Shown here: in pieces, positions 1 to 10,980 of the stretch
Numbering within the stretch: position 1 is the stretch's first letter
Layout: each line of letters begins with the position of its first letter
Origin: Plasmodium malariae
Taxonomy: Eukaryota; Apicomplexa; Aconoidasida; Haemosporida; Plasmodiidae
Direction: 5' to 3'
Length of the DNA stretch: 64,000 nt
NCBI RefSeq assembly: GCF_900090045.1
Contig: NC_041775.1
Span: 186,001-250,000, forward strand
Notes under the pieces: generated by a model
The model's input: only the letters and a program-made list of their open reading frames with translations
Databases searched by the model: none
Told to the model about the DNA's origin: nothing
Position numbers and translations under genes: made by a program

Positions 1-632
1 TCTACATTAGTATTAGTTGAAGCATTTGAAGAAAATTCGCTATTAAATATTTCATCATAGCCTTTTTAGACACTAATTTTACCATTTTTTCTGCTACTAC
101 CTCCTTTATGTACATTTAAATTTGCAACACCTTCATAATCTATATAATTTCCCTTGTCCACAACTTTTACCTTACCTTCAACAAATGCCTCCAAACTTTC
201 ACTACTTCCTCCAAGATTATTTTCATTATTAGATATTATTTCTCCTATATTTCCTTCTAATTTTTTTTTTGTCATCTGTTATAGTTTCTTTAGTTTCATG
301 GAATGCTTTTTTTGTTTTATTTCCTACATCTCTTTCACTCGCATCTTTGTTGTGTTCCTTAGATGAGGTGCTACTAACTTCTTCTATGCATTCATTTTTG
401 TTTTTTTGGAAACTACTATTTTTCTTTTTTAATAACTCATTTTTTGCATGAATATATGAGAAAAACTATTTGATTCATAATTATTTACACTCTCTAACTT
501 TTTATTTAATGAATCTAAAGATTCTTTTCCTTTATAATGATTTATTTGATTAATAAATGATTCGATTTTACATTGTATACAATGCAACAAATATAATTTT
601 ATGAAAAAAAAAATATATTTTTTTGTTTTCAT
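1..632 (-). pseudogene. Broken gene for a secreted protein (5' part; runs off the window edge)
   Basis: An ATG at 632 (minus strand) opens with a signal-peptide-like stretch (MKTKKYIFFFIKLYLLHC) followed by a hydrophilic Lys/Asn/Ser-rich chain. The frame closes at 429, but coding-like sequence continues in another frame from about 462 (SYIHAKNELLKKK, then KDASERDVGNKTKKAF) and in a third frame from about 275 to 69. The breaks lie at a run of six A near 450 and a run of ten A near 265. A TAA at 66-68 then interrupts the third frame, and coding-like residues (KGYDEIFNSEFSSNAS) follow to the window edge. Two homopolymer indels plus a stop indicate a decayed gene, although the indels alone could be assembly errors. 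I do not recognise the family. The secreted, low-complexity character would fit a subtelomeric surface or exported protein. Confidence 0.6.
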
Positions 633-2730
633 TGTATTTTATAAATAAAGTACACATAATACTATTAAATACAAAAAAATTACTTCAAAATTATTAATTT
701 TTAGTAGCTATACATAAGAAAAAAAATAATAAAAATGAGCATTGACGTATATTTACATAACCAGATAAATATAAGTTGCAAGGATAAAAATTATAGTAGA
801 ATCAAAATTTAAACAGATTATTTCTATAACATTTTTCTTTATATCGAAGTGCTTTCATTAATAAATATTATACCATCTTTTCTGATTAGAACCTAATACA
901 CATATATATATATATATTTTTTTTAGGGAAAAATAAAATATATTAAAAGTTACATATTACAAAAAAAAAAAAATCCCCCTTCTTTTTATTTTTGTTTATC
1001 TTATTATTCATTCAAGATAAAATATATAAACTCTTGTAAGTTGCAAAATTTAAATGAGTTAAGCACATAAAAAATATATTTTGTTAAGAAACGTTTTGAT
1101 ACATCTTGCGTGCAAAAAAATAAAAAAAAAAATTCTAAAATTTTAAAAACTTCATAATATATTCATACTTCAAAATCGTAGTTATTCCAAAAGTTGGCTT
1201 AATAACATATAATAATTTAAAGAAAACCATGTTTGTTTTAAAATTTTAGTTAATTGAAAAATTACTTAATTTTTATTTTCAAGTTTACTATTTCTGTAGT
1301 TTTATATATGTAATATATAGATTAGACTATTTAGGACCTCGAAAAAAATATTTACTTTTAATGCTCTTATTACAAAAAAAAAGTGAAGTTCTCTGCTTCA
1401 ATACACAAATATATATATTTGTATATATATACATACACTCAGATTTATATTGATATGTGTATGAACTAACAAAGCAAAAAATGATATGTACATTAAAATT
1501 ATAAGTTTTATTTCTTCTGACAAAATATTCGTAATGAAGAGGAGAATCAACACTATGCAGTGCTCTTATTTCTGACAATAATTTTTTCAATATTTTAATT
1601 TTAAAAATATTGTTTTAAATATAATTATCCACATTTAATTATATCCAGGTGAAAAAAATATTATAATTACAACCCGATTATATTTTACAAATAATATGAA
1701 ATGTTCCAACTTTTTTTATAAGTTCTACTTCTAAAACAAATCTACAAAAAATATAAGAATTATTCTATATTATTTTATTATCTTATTTGAATTATATATA
1801 ATTATTCTTAATAAAATAATTGATATTAAATAAGAAGCTAAAAAAAAAAAAAAAATTTAACTCGAATATGTTCAGAATTTACTAAATTTTTATTATGTTA
1901 GGTATATTATGCATATACACAATTTGTAATGTAAATGTTTTAATGTAACATTACTCGTTTATGAACATGTTACAGCATGTCAAATATAAGAATATTAATA
2001 CGTTACATAATGCATAGTGGAAGAAGAAACAAAATTAAAGTTTTTATTTAAATTACAAGTGAAAATACAATAAAATAGTAGTAGAGCAAATATTTCATTA
2101 AAACGTAAGTACAAAATGATAACAGTTATTATTGGTAAAAAAGAAAGAATTGCATAACAAACATTTTTTATATCTTAAAAGTAATTTTCGATTTATTTAT
2201 TATTACTATTTATTTTTTTAGTAACAATAATTGCCTCCTTTATTTAAATTTTTATTATTTTAAATTAATTTAGGAAAGGGATATAAAAAACTTATACATT
2301 ATTTTAATTCTCAAAAAAGAAAAGGCCATTAAAATAATGTAAAACCTGTAATTTTATAATTCAAAACCTAAATGAAAATTGTTCATCACTTAGCATCACA
2401 TACATAATGTATCTGCATAGATATATATATATATATTTTTTTTTTTTGTATTATTTTCTTTGCTTTAAATGCTTTTTTATCTATAAAAAATAATTAAAAT
2501 ATAACAGAATGGATAAGCTGAAAAATTATTTTAATCGAATTTATTATTTTTTTTTTTCCCCCTATATAGATTAAAAATAGTTTGTTTTACAATGTAACAC
2601 TTAAATCCTGTTAAACGATGAAGTAACACTTAGCCCCAAGTGTATTTTGTGTTGTTCTATATAGAATTGTATTATATAAAATAGGTGTAGGTAAAATTGT
2701 TCTAATTTGTTTTATATTATTTTTTAATTG
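633..2730. other. A+T-rich intergenic DNA, no supported gene
   Basis: This stretch is dominated by poly(A)/poly(T) runs and TA repeats. A short open stretch at 1327-1590 (minus) has no coding-like composition. Nothing here can be supported as a gene. Confidence 0.5.
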
Positions 2731-3160
2731 TCTTTTTGGATATTATGTTTTTCTCATTTTTCTTTTTTCATTTTTTTTTTTGGGTATTATTTCTCATCTT
2801 TTCTTTTATCCTTTTTCACTTTTTTATGGGTACTATTTTTTTTTCTATTTATCATTTCTTTTTTTTATGGGTATTATTTTTTGCTCATATATCTTTTCTT
2901 TTTTCTTTTTTTTTGGATATTATTTTTTTCTCTTCCTTTTTTTTTGTATTTTTTCATTTTTTTTTTTGGGTATTATTTCTCATCTTTTCTTTTATCCTTT
3001 TTCACTTTTTTATGGGTACTATTTTTTTTTTCTATTTATCATTTCTTTTTTTTATGGGTATTATTTTTTGCTCATATATCTTTTCTTTTTTCTTTTTTTT
3101 TGGATATTATTTTTTTCTCTTCCTTTTTTTTTGTATTTTTTTATTTTTTTTTTTGATAAC
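2731..3160. repeat. Pyrimidine-rich tandem duplication, period about 186 bp
   Basis: A block that begins with the T-run and tgggtattatttctcatc at 2781 recurs almost exactly at 2967, with matching internal landmarks (tgggtactat near 2827 and 3013). A partial third copy precedes it from about 2731. The plus strand is almost purely pyrimidine apart from short purine islands of the tggrtaytat type, so the unit is itself built from a shorter degenerate motif spaced tens of bases apart. All three plus-strand frames stay open through it and would give Phe/Leu-rich chains, which is a by-product of T-richness, not evidence of coding. Confidence 0.85.
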
Positions 3161-3365
3161 GTATTCTATAAACAATGTATTTTTAGCGATACTATTAGAT
3201 TTTTAGTCCTATTCCATAATTATGTAGAACATTCATTTTAGTATATATTATATACTGTTTGCAGTTAATAAAATAAAGAATAATGTAATATATCTTTTCA
3301 TATCAATATTTTTTAATATTTAGTATATAATTGTACATATAAATAATAAGATTCCTGAATTTACA

Positions 3366-4762
3366 ATGAACCCAGAAGTGTTAAAACAAGTATATTTGCA
3401 ATTTCTATTAAAAGCATTAATTATAACAGAGCTTCATTTAAATGTTGTCTAATATATTTAAAATATCATTAAAACTGATTCTTAAAAATACGAATTTATG
3501 GATTTATATCTCTACATAGTTTAATTTTAATATTTATTTTTACTTTTATTATTACATTATCCCCGTTTGAAGGATTTACCTTTATATAAGCTTTACGAGG
3601 AATTTGATAGTTATAAAAATGGTTATAAGGACAATAGCATTTGTAAAAATTTCATTAAAGACAAATATCTTAAATCACATGATTTAACCAAGCTTTGCCA
3701 ACATCTTTCTGCAGTGTTATCATCATTCAACAATATCAAACAAACGCATACTGAAGTTTCATCTAACATTTGCAATCATTTAAACATATGGTTATATAAC
3801 AAATTAACAAATCTGGTTTATGATCCTGCCACTCTTGATAATGTTCACTATGCATTTATGAAGGTTTTTAAAGACAAAGAAGTATGCGAAGATTGTAATT
3901 ATCTAAATTATAATAAATGTAATAAGGATGAGTTTAACATAATAAAAAAGTTTCATGATTATTCTGAAAATTTTGTTGGCATTCAAAATAAAATTAAAGA
4001 GAATGATTATTCTGTGATTAAGAATTATTGCTCATACATCGCAGAATCTGTTAATTTTTATAACGACATTGTTTTAAAGTATGCTAATTCTTATACAGAT
4101 TATATTTATGATAGTGAATTGAAAACTTTTAGAGATAATTTTAAAAAAATATATAAGGCTACATTGAGTTGTAATTCTCATATACCTCATTTACAACCTG
4201 CTTATAATGATAATATTGAATTATCACATGTCTTTAATTATAATACGTTAAATAGTGAGCCTGTGAATTTAAGAAGTGTAGCCAAAAATCTTTTAACATT
4301 TTTTGGAATATTTTTAATTTTTTTTTGTGTATATAAGGTTAATAAATATTCCAATAAAAAATACATGTATTTTTGGAACATTTTCAATTACATATTTAAA
4401 TAAAAAAACTACTGTTATATAGCTTTATTATATTAAGTGAAAATATATTTTTTTTATGCGTGTATATTCTTTTTATGAGTATATATTTTTGTATGTATAC
4501 ATAATTTATATATATATATATATATATATTTTTTACATATATATATATATTTCTCTTACATTAGTTTACTCCACTGGGAAACCTGTTAAATCTTAAATTG
4601 AGAAGAAAAAAAAGAAGAATATGGAGAAACATAAAACAAGAATATGAGAAACAATTGCTTTCAGGTATTGACGAACATGAATATTCATCACATTCGGATG
4701 ATATGTTATATTATATAGGATTTCAGAGAAATAATATTAATAATTCGAATATGTTTTCTTAA
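3366..4762 (+). CDS. pir: PIR (Plasmodium interspersed repeat) protein, three exons, apparently intact
   Basis: I assemble exons 3366-3389, 3573-4337 and 4565-4762, giving 328 residues, with both introns in phase 0 (183 and 227 bp). Exon 1 encodes only MNPEVLKQ before a gtatat donor. Exon 2 begins DLPLYKLYEEFDS, a typical PIR opening, and carries spaced Cys residues, the family-type CNHLNIWLYNKL segment near residue 75 and a membrane segment (LLTFFGIFLIFFCVYK) near 247-263. Exon 3 gives the short basic cytoplasmic tail FTPLGNLLNLKLRRKKRR and ends in the family-like YYIGFQ. PIR proteins are variant antigens of infected red cells, and their function is largely unknown. The long exon also opens upstream through a TTG, but the ATG exon and consensus acceptor at 3571-3572 explain the start better. 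No disabling change is visible, so this may be an expressed family member. Confidence 0.9.
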
Positions 4763-5155
4763 CACTCCTCTTTGCTCAGTGAATATCAAGTGATGAAAAA
4801 AATCAGATGAGTTTTATTTACTTTAAGATATAAAAGGAACAAAAATAGTAATTTCCGATAATTACACAGCTTATTATTGTTTTGAAGTTGCAAAAATAAT
4901 GAGCAAAAGACATTTTAAATACAACGGATAAATGAAATAGTAGCAGTGACTTATGTCATCATGATTATGGACTGTGTAAGTACAGCGAAAAAAAATACAT
5001 AGAAAAATAAAACACATTTTTCATTAATTATAACTTATGAAAAATGGATAGAGAAAAATCAAAAGGGCACAATGCCCCATGTGACCAATGTATGTTATTA
5101 TTAAAGTTCATTGTGCAGAGTAAATACAGGATCAGCCATTGACAATACATAAATA

Positions 5156-5191
<36 letters not shown>

Positions 5192-8100
5192 CGTCTAACA
5201 AACTATAACTCATTAAATGTATATACTGTAAAATTTGGAAAACTGTAGTAATGAATGAATTAACAAAAACAAATTATGAAAAAAGTGTTCTTTTGAAAAA
5301 ATAAACTTGTACTCATAATATGGGGAACATGATAAATACTATGCAAACTGAATATTAAAAAATATTAGTATTCGTATAACAATGAATTAAAATTTTGATA
5401 ACACAAAAAGAAAATTAAGTGAAATGACTCAGTTTAAAATGTTCATCCTCATTCTATGGGAAGTTATCATGCATGGTCCATCTGAATGATTATATCATGG
5501 AATTCTCGATCCAATTAAGTATTATCCTTAATTTAATTATTTTGAATGAAAAAATAAAAAAAATATCATTTTCATCATATATTATCAATTCGTTTATTTT
5601 TTTGTATAGAAGAAAAATCAGTTGGAAGTAAAATTATATGTTTCCTAATAAATAAAGTGTTTATTTGAACTAAATATCTGCAAAATATTGTTTTGGGATA
5701 ATTATAAAGGGAGAATTGTTGCAACTAATGCTTAAGGAACGTATAAAAAGTATAAGGAATTAAAATATGGTATATCATATTATCACACGGTTAATGAATA
5801 TACACTAAATGTAAAAATTAAAAAACAAAAATTTAAATGGTAGGAAACCTATTACTTTTCATTTAAATATATCTTTTAAATATATATTATTTTGTATAAA
5901 TTTTGATATATTTATAATATATCTAAATACTTTTATTACTCATTTTGTGCAAGACATATAACTGAACTACTGTAATACACTAAAATCCTTGATATAAATA
6001 AAAAATATATATATGATGACGATGGTGCGAACAAGATAAATTGTGAAATATAAATATAGAACCACAAAAAAATATGTATAAGTTTCGAAGGGAAATGGAA
6101 TTGTTCGTTAACATAAAGTAATTTTTTCTGCAATACTTATATTGCTCAGAAATTCGATAAAGAGTTCAGAAGATACTATTTATATGTATTAATATGTAAA
6201 AAGGTATAATTTCTCACATTTCTTAATATAAGCATCGTAGTAATATCAAAATATATATAGTTATATTTGTGGGGAAATCATAACATGTTAAAACATATGA
6301 GAACATGATTAATTTACGTATAACAATAATATATTAATTAATGGTATCTACAAGAAAATCAAATTTCGACAATAAAATTAAAGAGTTCGTATTAAAGGAA
6401 ATAATTAAAATAAGAAATGTATGTTCTCTAATCATTAAATGATATAATTAAAACGTTATTGTATAATTTGATTATTAATCCATTTCTTATGAATATAGTG
6501 TAACGCATCTTTTGTGAAGGAGTATTTTATTATAACCGAAGTGAAATATACTAAATTTTATACAAAACAACTGAACATGTAAATATATATATAAGAAATA
6601 TATATATGTGAACATAATAAAATAATATTCTCTTAATAAAGCACCTGAAATAAGTATTCCTATGAATGAACAACATTTGATCCAAGTGTATTCACTGTTA
6701 TAATAAATCATAACATCAAAAAATATGAAGAAGTATTTGCTTAATATGAATATTTAAAGATTTTATATAATAATAGAAAAAATTATATATATCATCAAAG
6801 TACAAAATATATGTACAACTGATACAGATAAATAACGTTTACTAAAAGAAATAAGCAATATCAAAGTTCAAAGTGTGTTCTCGTAAAAAAAATTTTTTCT
6901 CTGTATACACAATTTATAAAATGAGCCAATATTTTTACACCATATTACACAATTGTAGAAGTAACAAAATTTATGGTTTTATAAAAATGGAATTATGAAA
7001 TTATTAATATTTGCTCCTGCTTAAGTAAAATTGAAATTTCCCCAAAAAAAGTAAGCACTTTTGAACGTATTTAATTCTGTAAATGTAATTAAAGCATTAT
7101 GATTCATTATATAGCAATATATAACTGCGTTGACTTATGCATTATCAATAAAAAAATAATGCAACCACGTGATTAATTACATTTGGAGAAAAATAAAATA
7201 TAAGATATCAAACGTGCACAAAAACGAAGTAATTACAATATTAACATACGTATTGTTGTGTGGTTTTAATATAAATGTTTTATTAACAAGTATAAGTATT
7301 TTATTTTTTTTTTTTTTTTAAGTTATTACCAGATTTATATTTAAAAAATTATATAAAATTCAAGAACTTTACATTTTTTCACTCATTCATCGTAGCTGTT
7401 CAAATTATTTAGATCAGCTGGTTGCCCTCATTAATAATAAAATATTAATAAAAATCCCATTAAACCTAATTTAAATAATTTATTTAATTTTTAAATATAT
7501 ATATTTTATATTATTTCTTTTTCTTTCCTTTTTAATCGTTATATATATTTGAAAAGACATATATTATTAACATTAAAAATTTTTATATGGTTAACCTTTG
7601 TTTCTATTATTATTTTAACGTATTCAATAGAAAAAACCACATAATGGGAATTGAAATGTTCTAAGATAAATATAAAAAAAATATAATACGGGGATAGATA
7701 TATAAATAATATAATGAATAGCAAGAGAAAAGAAAAAATAAAAAATCTTAATGATATTTTCTATTTTTTTTTTTTTTTTAAAAAGCCTTTAAGTCACCTT
7801 TAAAAATTCATTAATATATTTTTTCTTTTTTTTTTAGAAAAATTCTCTCCTATTTGTGCTTTTTCTAAAACACTTTCGATAAAATTTTATTAAAATTTTT
7901 TTATCTTCTTTATATATATATAATATATTTTTTTTTTTCTTTAATAATAAAATTAGTTGTGAAATTTCAGATAGCACAAAATAATTTGGTTAATTGCTTT
8001 ATATTGGAATTCAATTGATATATAATATAAAGTTCATATCAATTCTTATTACCTCATATTTAACACCTTGGGGTTTAGATATTTATATAAAGATATATAT

Positions 8101-8799
8101 ATTTAAGAGCAAAAATGAAACATAGATTTAGAAAAAAACTAACCATATAAAAAAAAAAAACACTAAATATTACGGTTATAAATTTTGTTATATATATTTA
8201 CATTTAATGCAGATTAATATATAAAAAAATTAATGTTTGCTACTTTTTTAAGATTTTTATAGAATATAAAGAATGCAATTTTAAAAATATTAAATCTCAT
8301 TTGCTTATTTGTATTTTGCACTATTGTGAAATTTTCAGTTATTTATTTTGATTATTCCTAATGATATTATATATATATACATCCAAGTTTTTTTAGTTCT
8401 TTAAAAAATGTTAATATAAATATTATGTAACCCTTTGTTTTTTTTTTAATGCATGTTGTTGTTACACTATAGTTTATTATAAAATATATGATTTAATTAC
8501 ATAAGTAAAAATTCTTTATTATACTACTTTTTATAAAAGGACACATCTTTAAATAGAAACTAATTTATTATTTGTTACTATAAAAAATTTTTAGAAAAAA
8601 AAAGTTAATAACTTTTTATTAATTCAATAAAATCTATTATTTCCTTTGTTTAGTCTCTTTTTTATTTCTTTCGAGTTATATATAATAATTATATATATAT
8701 ATATATTAATTTAGTGCCAAAAAAAAAAAATAGTATTTTACGACGAATGACTTTAAGTAACAGTAAATTAAATGTTAAATATTCCTCAATACGTTATTC
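4763..8799. other. Subtelomeric spacer with faint traces of decayed genes
   Basis: From 4763 to about 7250 the composition is less purely A/T than in true spacers, and short coding-like scraps occur on the plus strand: 5044-5139 (MDREKSKGHNAPCDQC, then stop) and about 5423-5491 (MTQFKMFILILWEVIMHG, then stop). None can be joined into a frame and no family is recognisable, so I treat them as possible relics of a subtelomeric gene. From 7250 to 8799 the sequence is plain A+T-rich spacer with poly(T) tracts, forming the upstream region of the exported-protein gene. Confidence 0.3.
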
Positions 8800-10980
8800 A
8801 TGTTATGGAATAAAAGAAAATTGAAAGATGGGAACTTTAGGAAGTTCGTCTTTTCTAAGCTTCATACTGTAACACTTTTTTTTGTGTTGTATCTTTTATT
8901 ATTAGTAAGAAATAAAATTAAATTTTTTAAATTAAAAAAATAAATGTATATATATATATGTATATTTTTTTTATTCATTTTAAACCCACAAATCATATAA
9001 AATTTTATATTTACCCATATTTTTAACTTTAACAAATAATTAATTACTACTTAGGATATACACCTGTCAAAATGTAACAATGTCTTTGGATATCAATCTT
9101 GTAAGACATTCTCTCGTAATTTAGCCCACAAAAGCAATGATGAAAGTAGAAAAATGCAAACAGGATGGCAAGGTATAAGGGTGAAAGAGGATGAAAAAAA
9201 TAAAGAAATAGTAAAGTGCAATATGCATAAAAAAAAACGTGCATCTATTGCGCACGAAATGCTTGAAAAAAAAAAATTAATAATGGAGGAGAAAATGAAA
9301 AAAAATTGGCGTGCAGATAAGGAAAGAAAAGCGAATGAAAATGAGCATACAACAATGAGGACAGAAATAAGTAATAAAAATCAAAAAATTACAAGGGCAA
9401 CAAAAGAAGATACAATAGAGGGAAAAAATCAAGAATTAATGGAGAGGAAAAAAGGAGAAACGATGCAAGAAAAAAAGCAAGGAACAATAGAGGGTAAATC
9501 AGAAAAAATGATGCAAGAAGAAAAGCAAGATGTAATGAAAACCAGAAAAGTAAAAGAGGAAGAAGACGATGAAGAAGAAGACGATGAGGAAGAAGACGAA
9601 GAGGAAGAAGACGATGAGGAAGAGGAAGATGATGAGGAAGAAGAAGATGATGAAACGATGGAAGATAAAATTCGTGAAAAAAAGGAAGTAGGGCAGAATT
9701 GCTTGACTGTAAATAAGCAGGAAACAATGGGAAAAAAAGAAGATAAGATTGTGGAAAAAATGGAAGAAACGTTGAAGAAGAAAAAGGAAGAACATATTGG
9801 AGAAAGAAAAGAGGAAACTATCGAGGAAAAGACTCCTGAAAAAAAGGAAGAAACAATTGAAGAAAAAGAGCAAGAAGTAATGTGGGAAGAAGTGATGGAA
9901 AGAATAGGAATAAAAATGGATGATATAAAAGAAAAAACAATAAAAAAAAAAAAAGAAGAAACAATGGAAGAAAACAAAGAAGAAACGATGAAAGAAAAAG
10001 AAGAAATAATGGAAGAAAAAAAAGAAGAAATAATGGAGGGAAAAAAAGAAGAAACAGTAGAAGAGAGAAAGGAAGAAAACGCGGAAGAGAAAAAGGAAGA
10101 AAACGTGGAAGAGAAAAAGGAAGAAAATGTGGACGAGAAAAAGGAAGAAAACGTGGAAGAGAAAAAGGAAGAAAACGTGAAAGAGAAAAAGGAAGAAAAC
10201 GTAGAAGAGAAAAAAGAAGAAACTATAGAGGAGAAAAAACCTGAAAAAAAGGAAAAAACAGTGAGTAAAAATAAAGAGGATACCTCGTTAAGAAAATTCC
10301 TTCGTAATATAGATGAAAGTAAGTTAGATGATATAATAGATAAGATATTGGGGAAAATGAATGACAAAATGACAGAGAAGAATGAAATACAAACAAATAA
10401 TGGAAATTATCTAAGAATGTTATCAAAGTATAATGTTCCTGATATTTCACAAGATACCGATGATGGTGGTTGTTATGTTATAGATAATAATTTGAAGGGT
10501 GGATCTGTTGCAATAAATGATCTAACTAATAAGATGTTCAGTTATCCTTATTTTTCTAATAATTTTTCATCTCCAATGCATTTAAACGACAAAAAATTGT
10601 GTAGAACGATAATTACATTAAGTAAAGATACAGCAAAGGAAGATTTATTTCCTATTTGGAAACTATTTTGTTGGAATAAGAGAAATAAATATGTTATTAT
10701 ATTAGATGAACTAATGAGTGAATATGATGGATTAAGAAGAAACTATAGCAAGTATGAACATTTAACAAAACGTCGTTGGAAAAAATGTTATAAAAAATTT
10801 AAAAAAATTGTAAATGCGGAAGAAGCTTCTCTTAACAAGGAATTTATTTCTTTGATTAATAACAAATCAGTATCATTAGATCAATGTAAAGAATTTTTGC
10901 TTAAAAGTATAAAAACAGCTAATAAATTCCTTAAAAATACCAAAGTTTACTGCAGAAATATTTTACAAAAAGATATATAG
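8800..10980 (+). CDS. Two-exon exported protein with acidic run, E/K repeats and C-terminal helical (PHIST-like?) domain
   Basis: Exons are 8800-8904 and 9055-10980 (676 residues), separated by a 150-bp phase-0 intron (gtaaga...ttacttag). Exon 1 encodes a basic start and a hydrophobic signal (LHTVTLFFVLYLLLL). Exon 2 has SRNLAH about 20 residues in, in the place and form of a PEXEL export motif (RxLxE/Q/D) but with His in the last position. The layout, a short hydrophobic exon and then a PEXEL-bearing exon, is that of proteins sent into the red cell. Then come a Lys/Glu-rich region, an Asp/Glu run (9555-9655), and degenerate EEKKEE(N/T) repeats (about 9750-10250). The C-terminal 110 residues are non-repetitive and helical, with Trp and Cys (FPIWKLFCWNKRNKY, RRWKKCYKKFKK), resembling the spacing in PHIST domains. 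I infer a role in red-cell remodelling; the partner is unknown. Confidence 0.8.
9555..10250 (+). repeat. Acidic and E/K-rich low-complexity repeats inside the exported protein
   Basis: Positions 9555-9655 encode an almost unbroken Asp/Glu run (gaagaagacgatgag-type codons). Positions about 9990-10240 hold 24-bp units encoding variants of EEKKEENV, clearest at 10070-10215. The purine-only coding strand opens long Ser/Phe-rich frames on the minus strand, which are artefacts. Such tracts change length easily by slippage. Confidence 0.85.

Noticed and set aside
2728..3241. Three overlapping Phe/Leu-rich open frames of about 140-155 codons
   Set aside because: They arise because a T-rich tandem duplication has few stop codons in any frame. 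There is no plausible start context or family resemblance.
9389..10450. Long minus-strand frames rich in Ser, Phe and Leu
   Set aside because: Antisense shadows of the purine-rich coding strand of the exported-protein gene.
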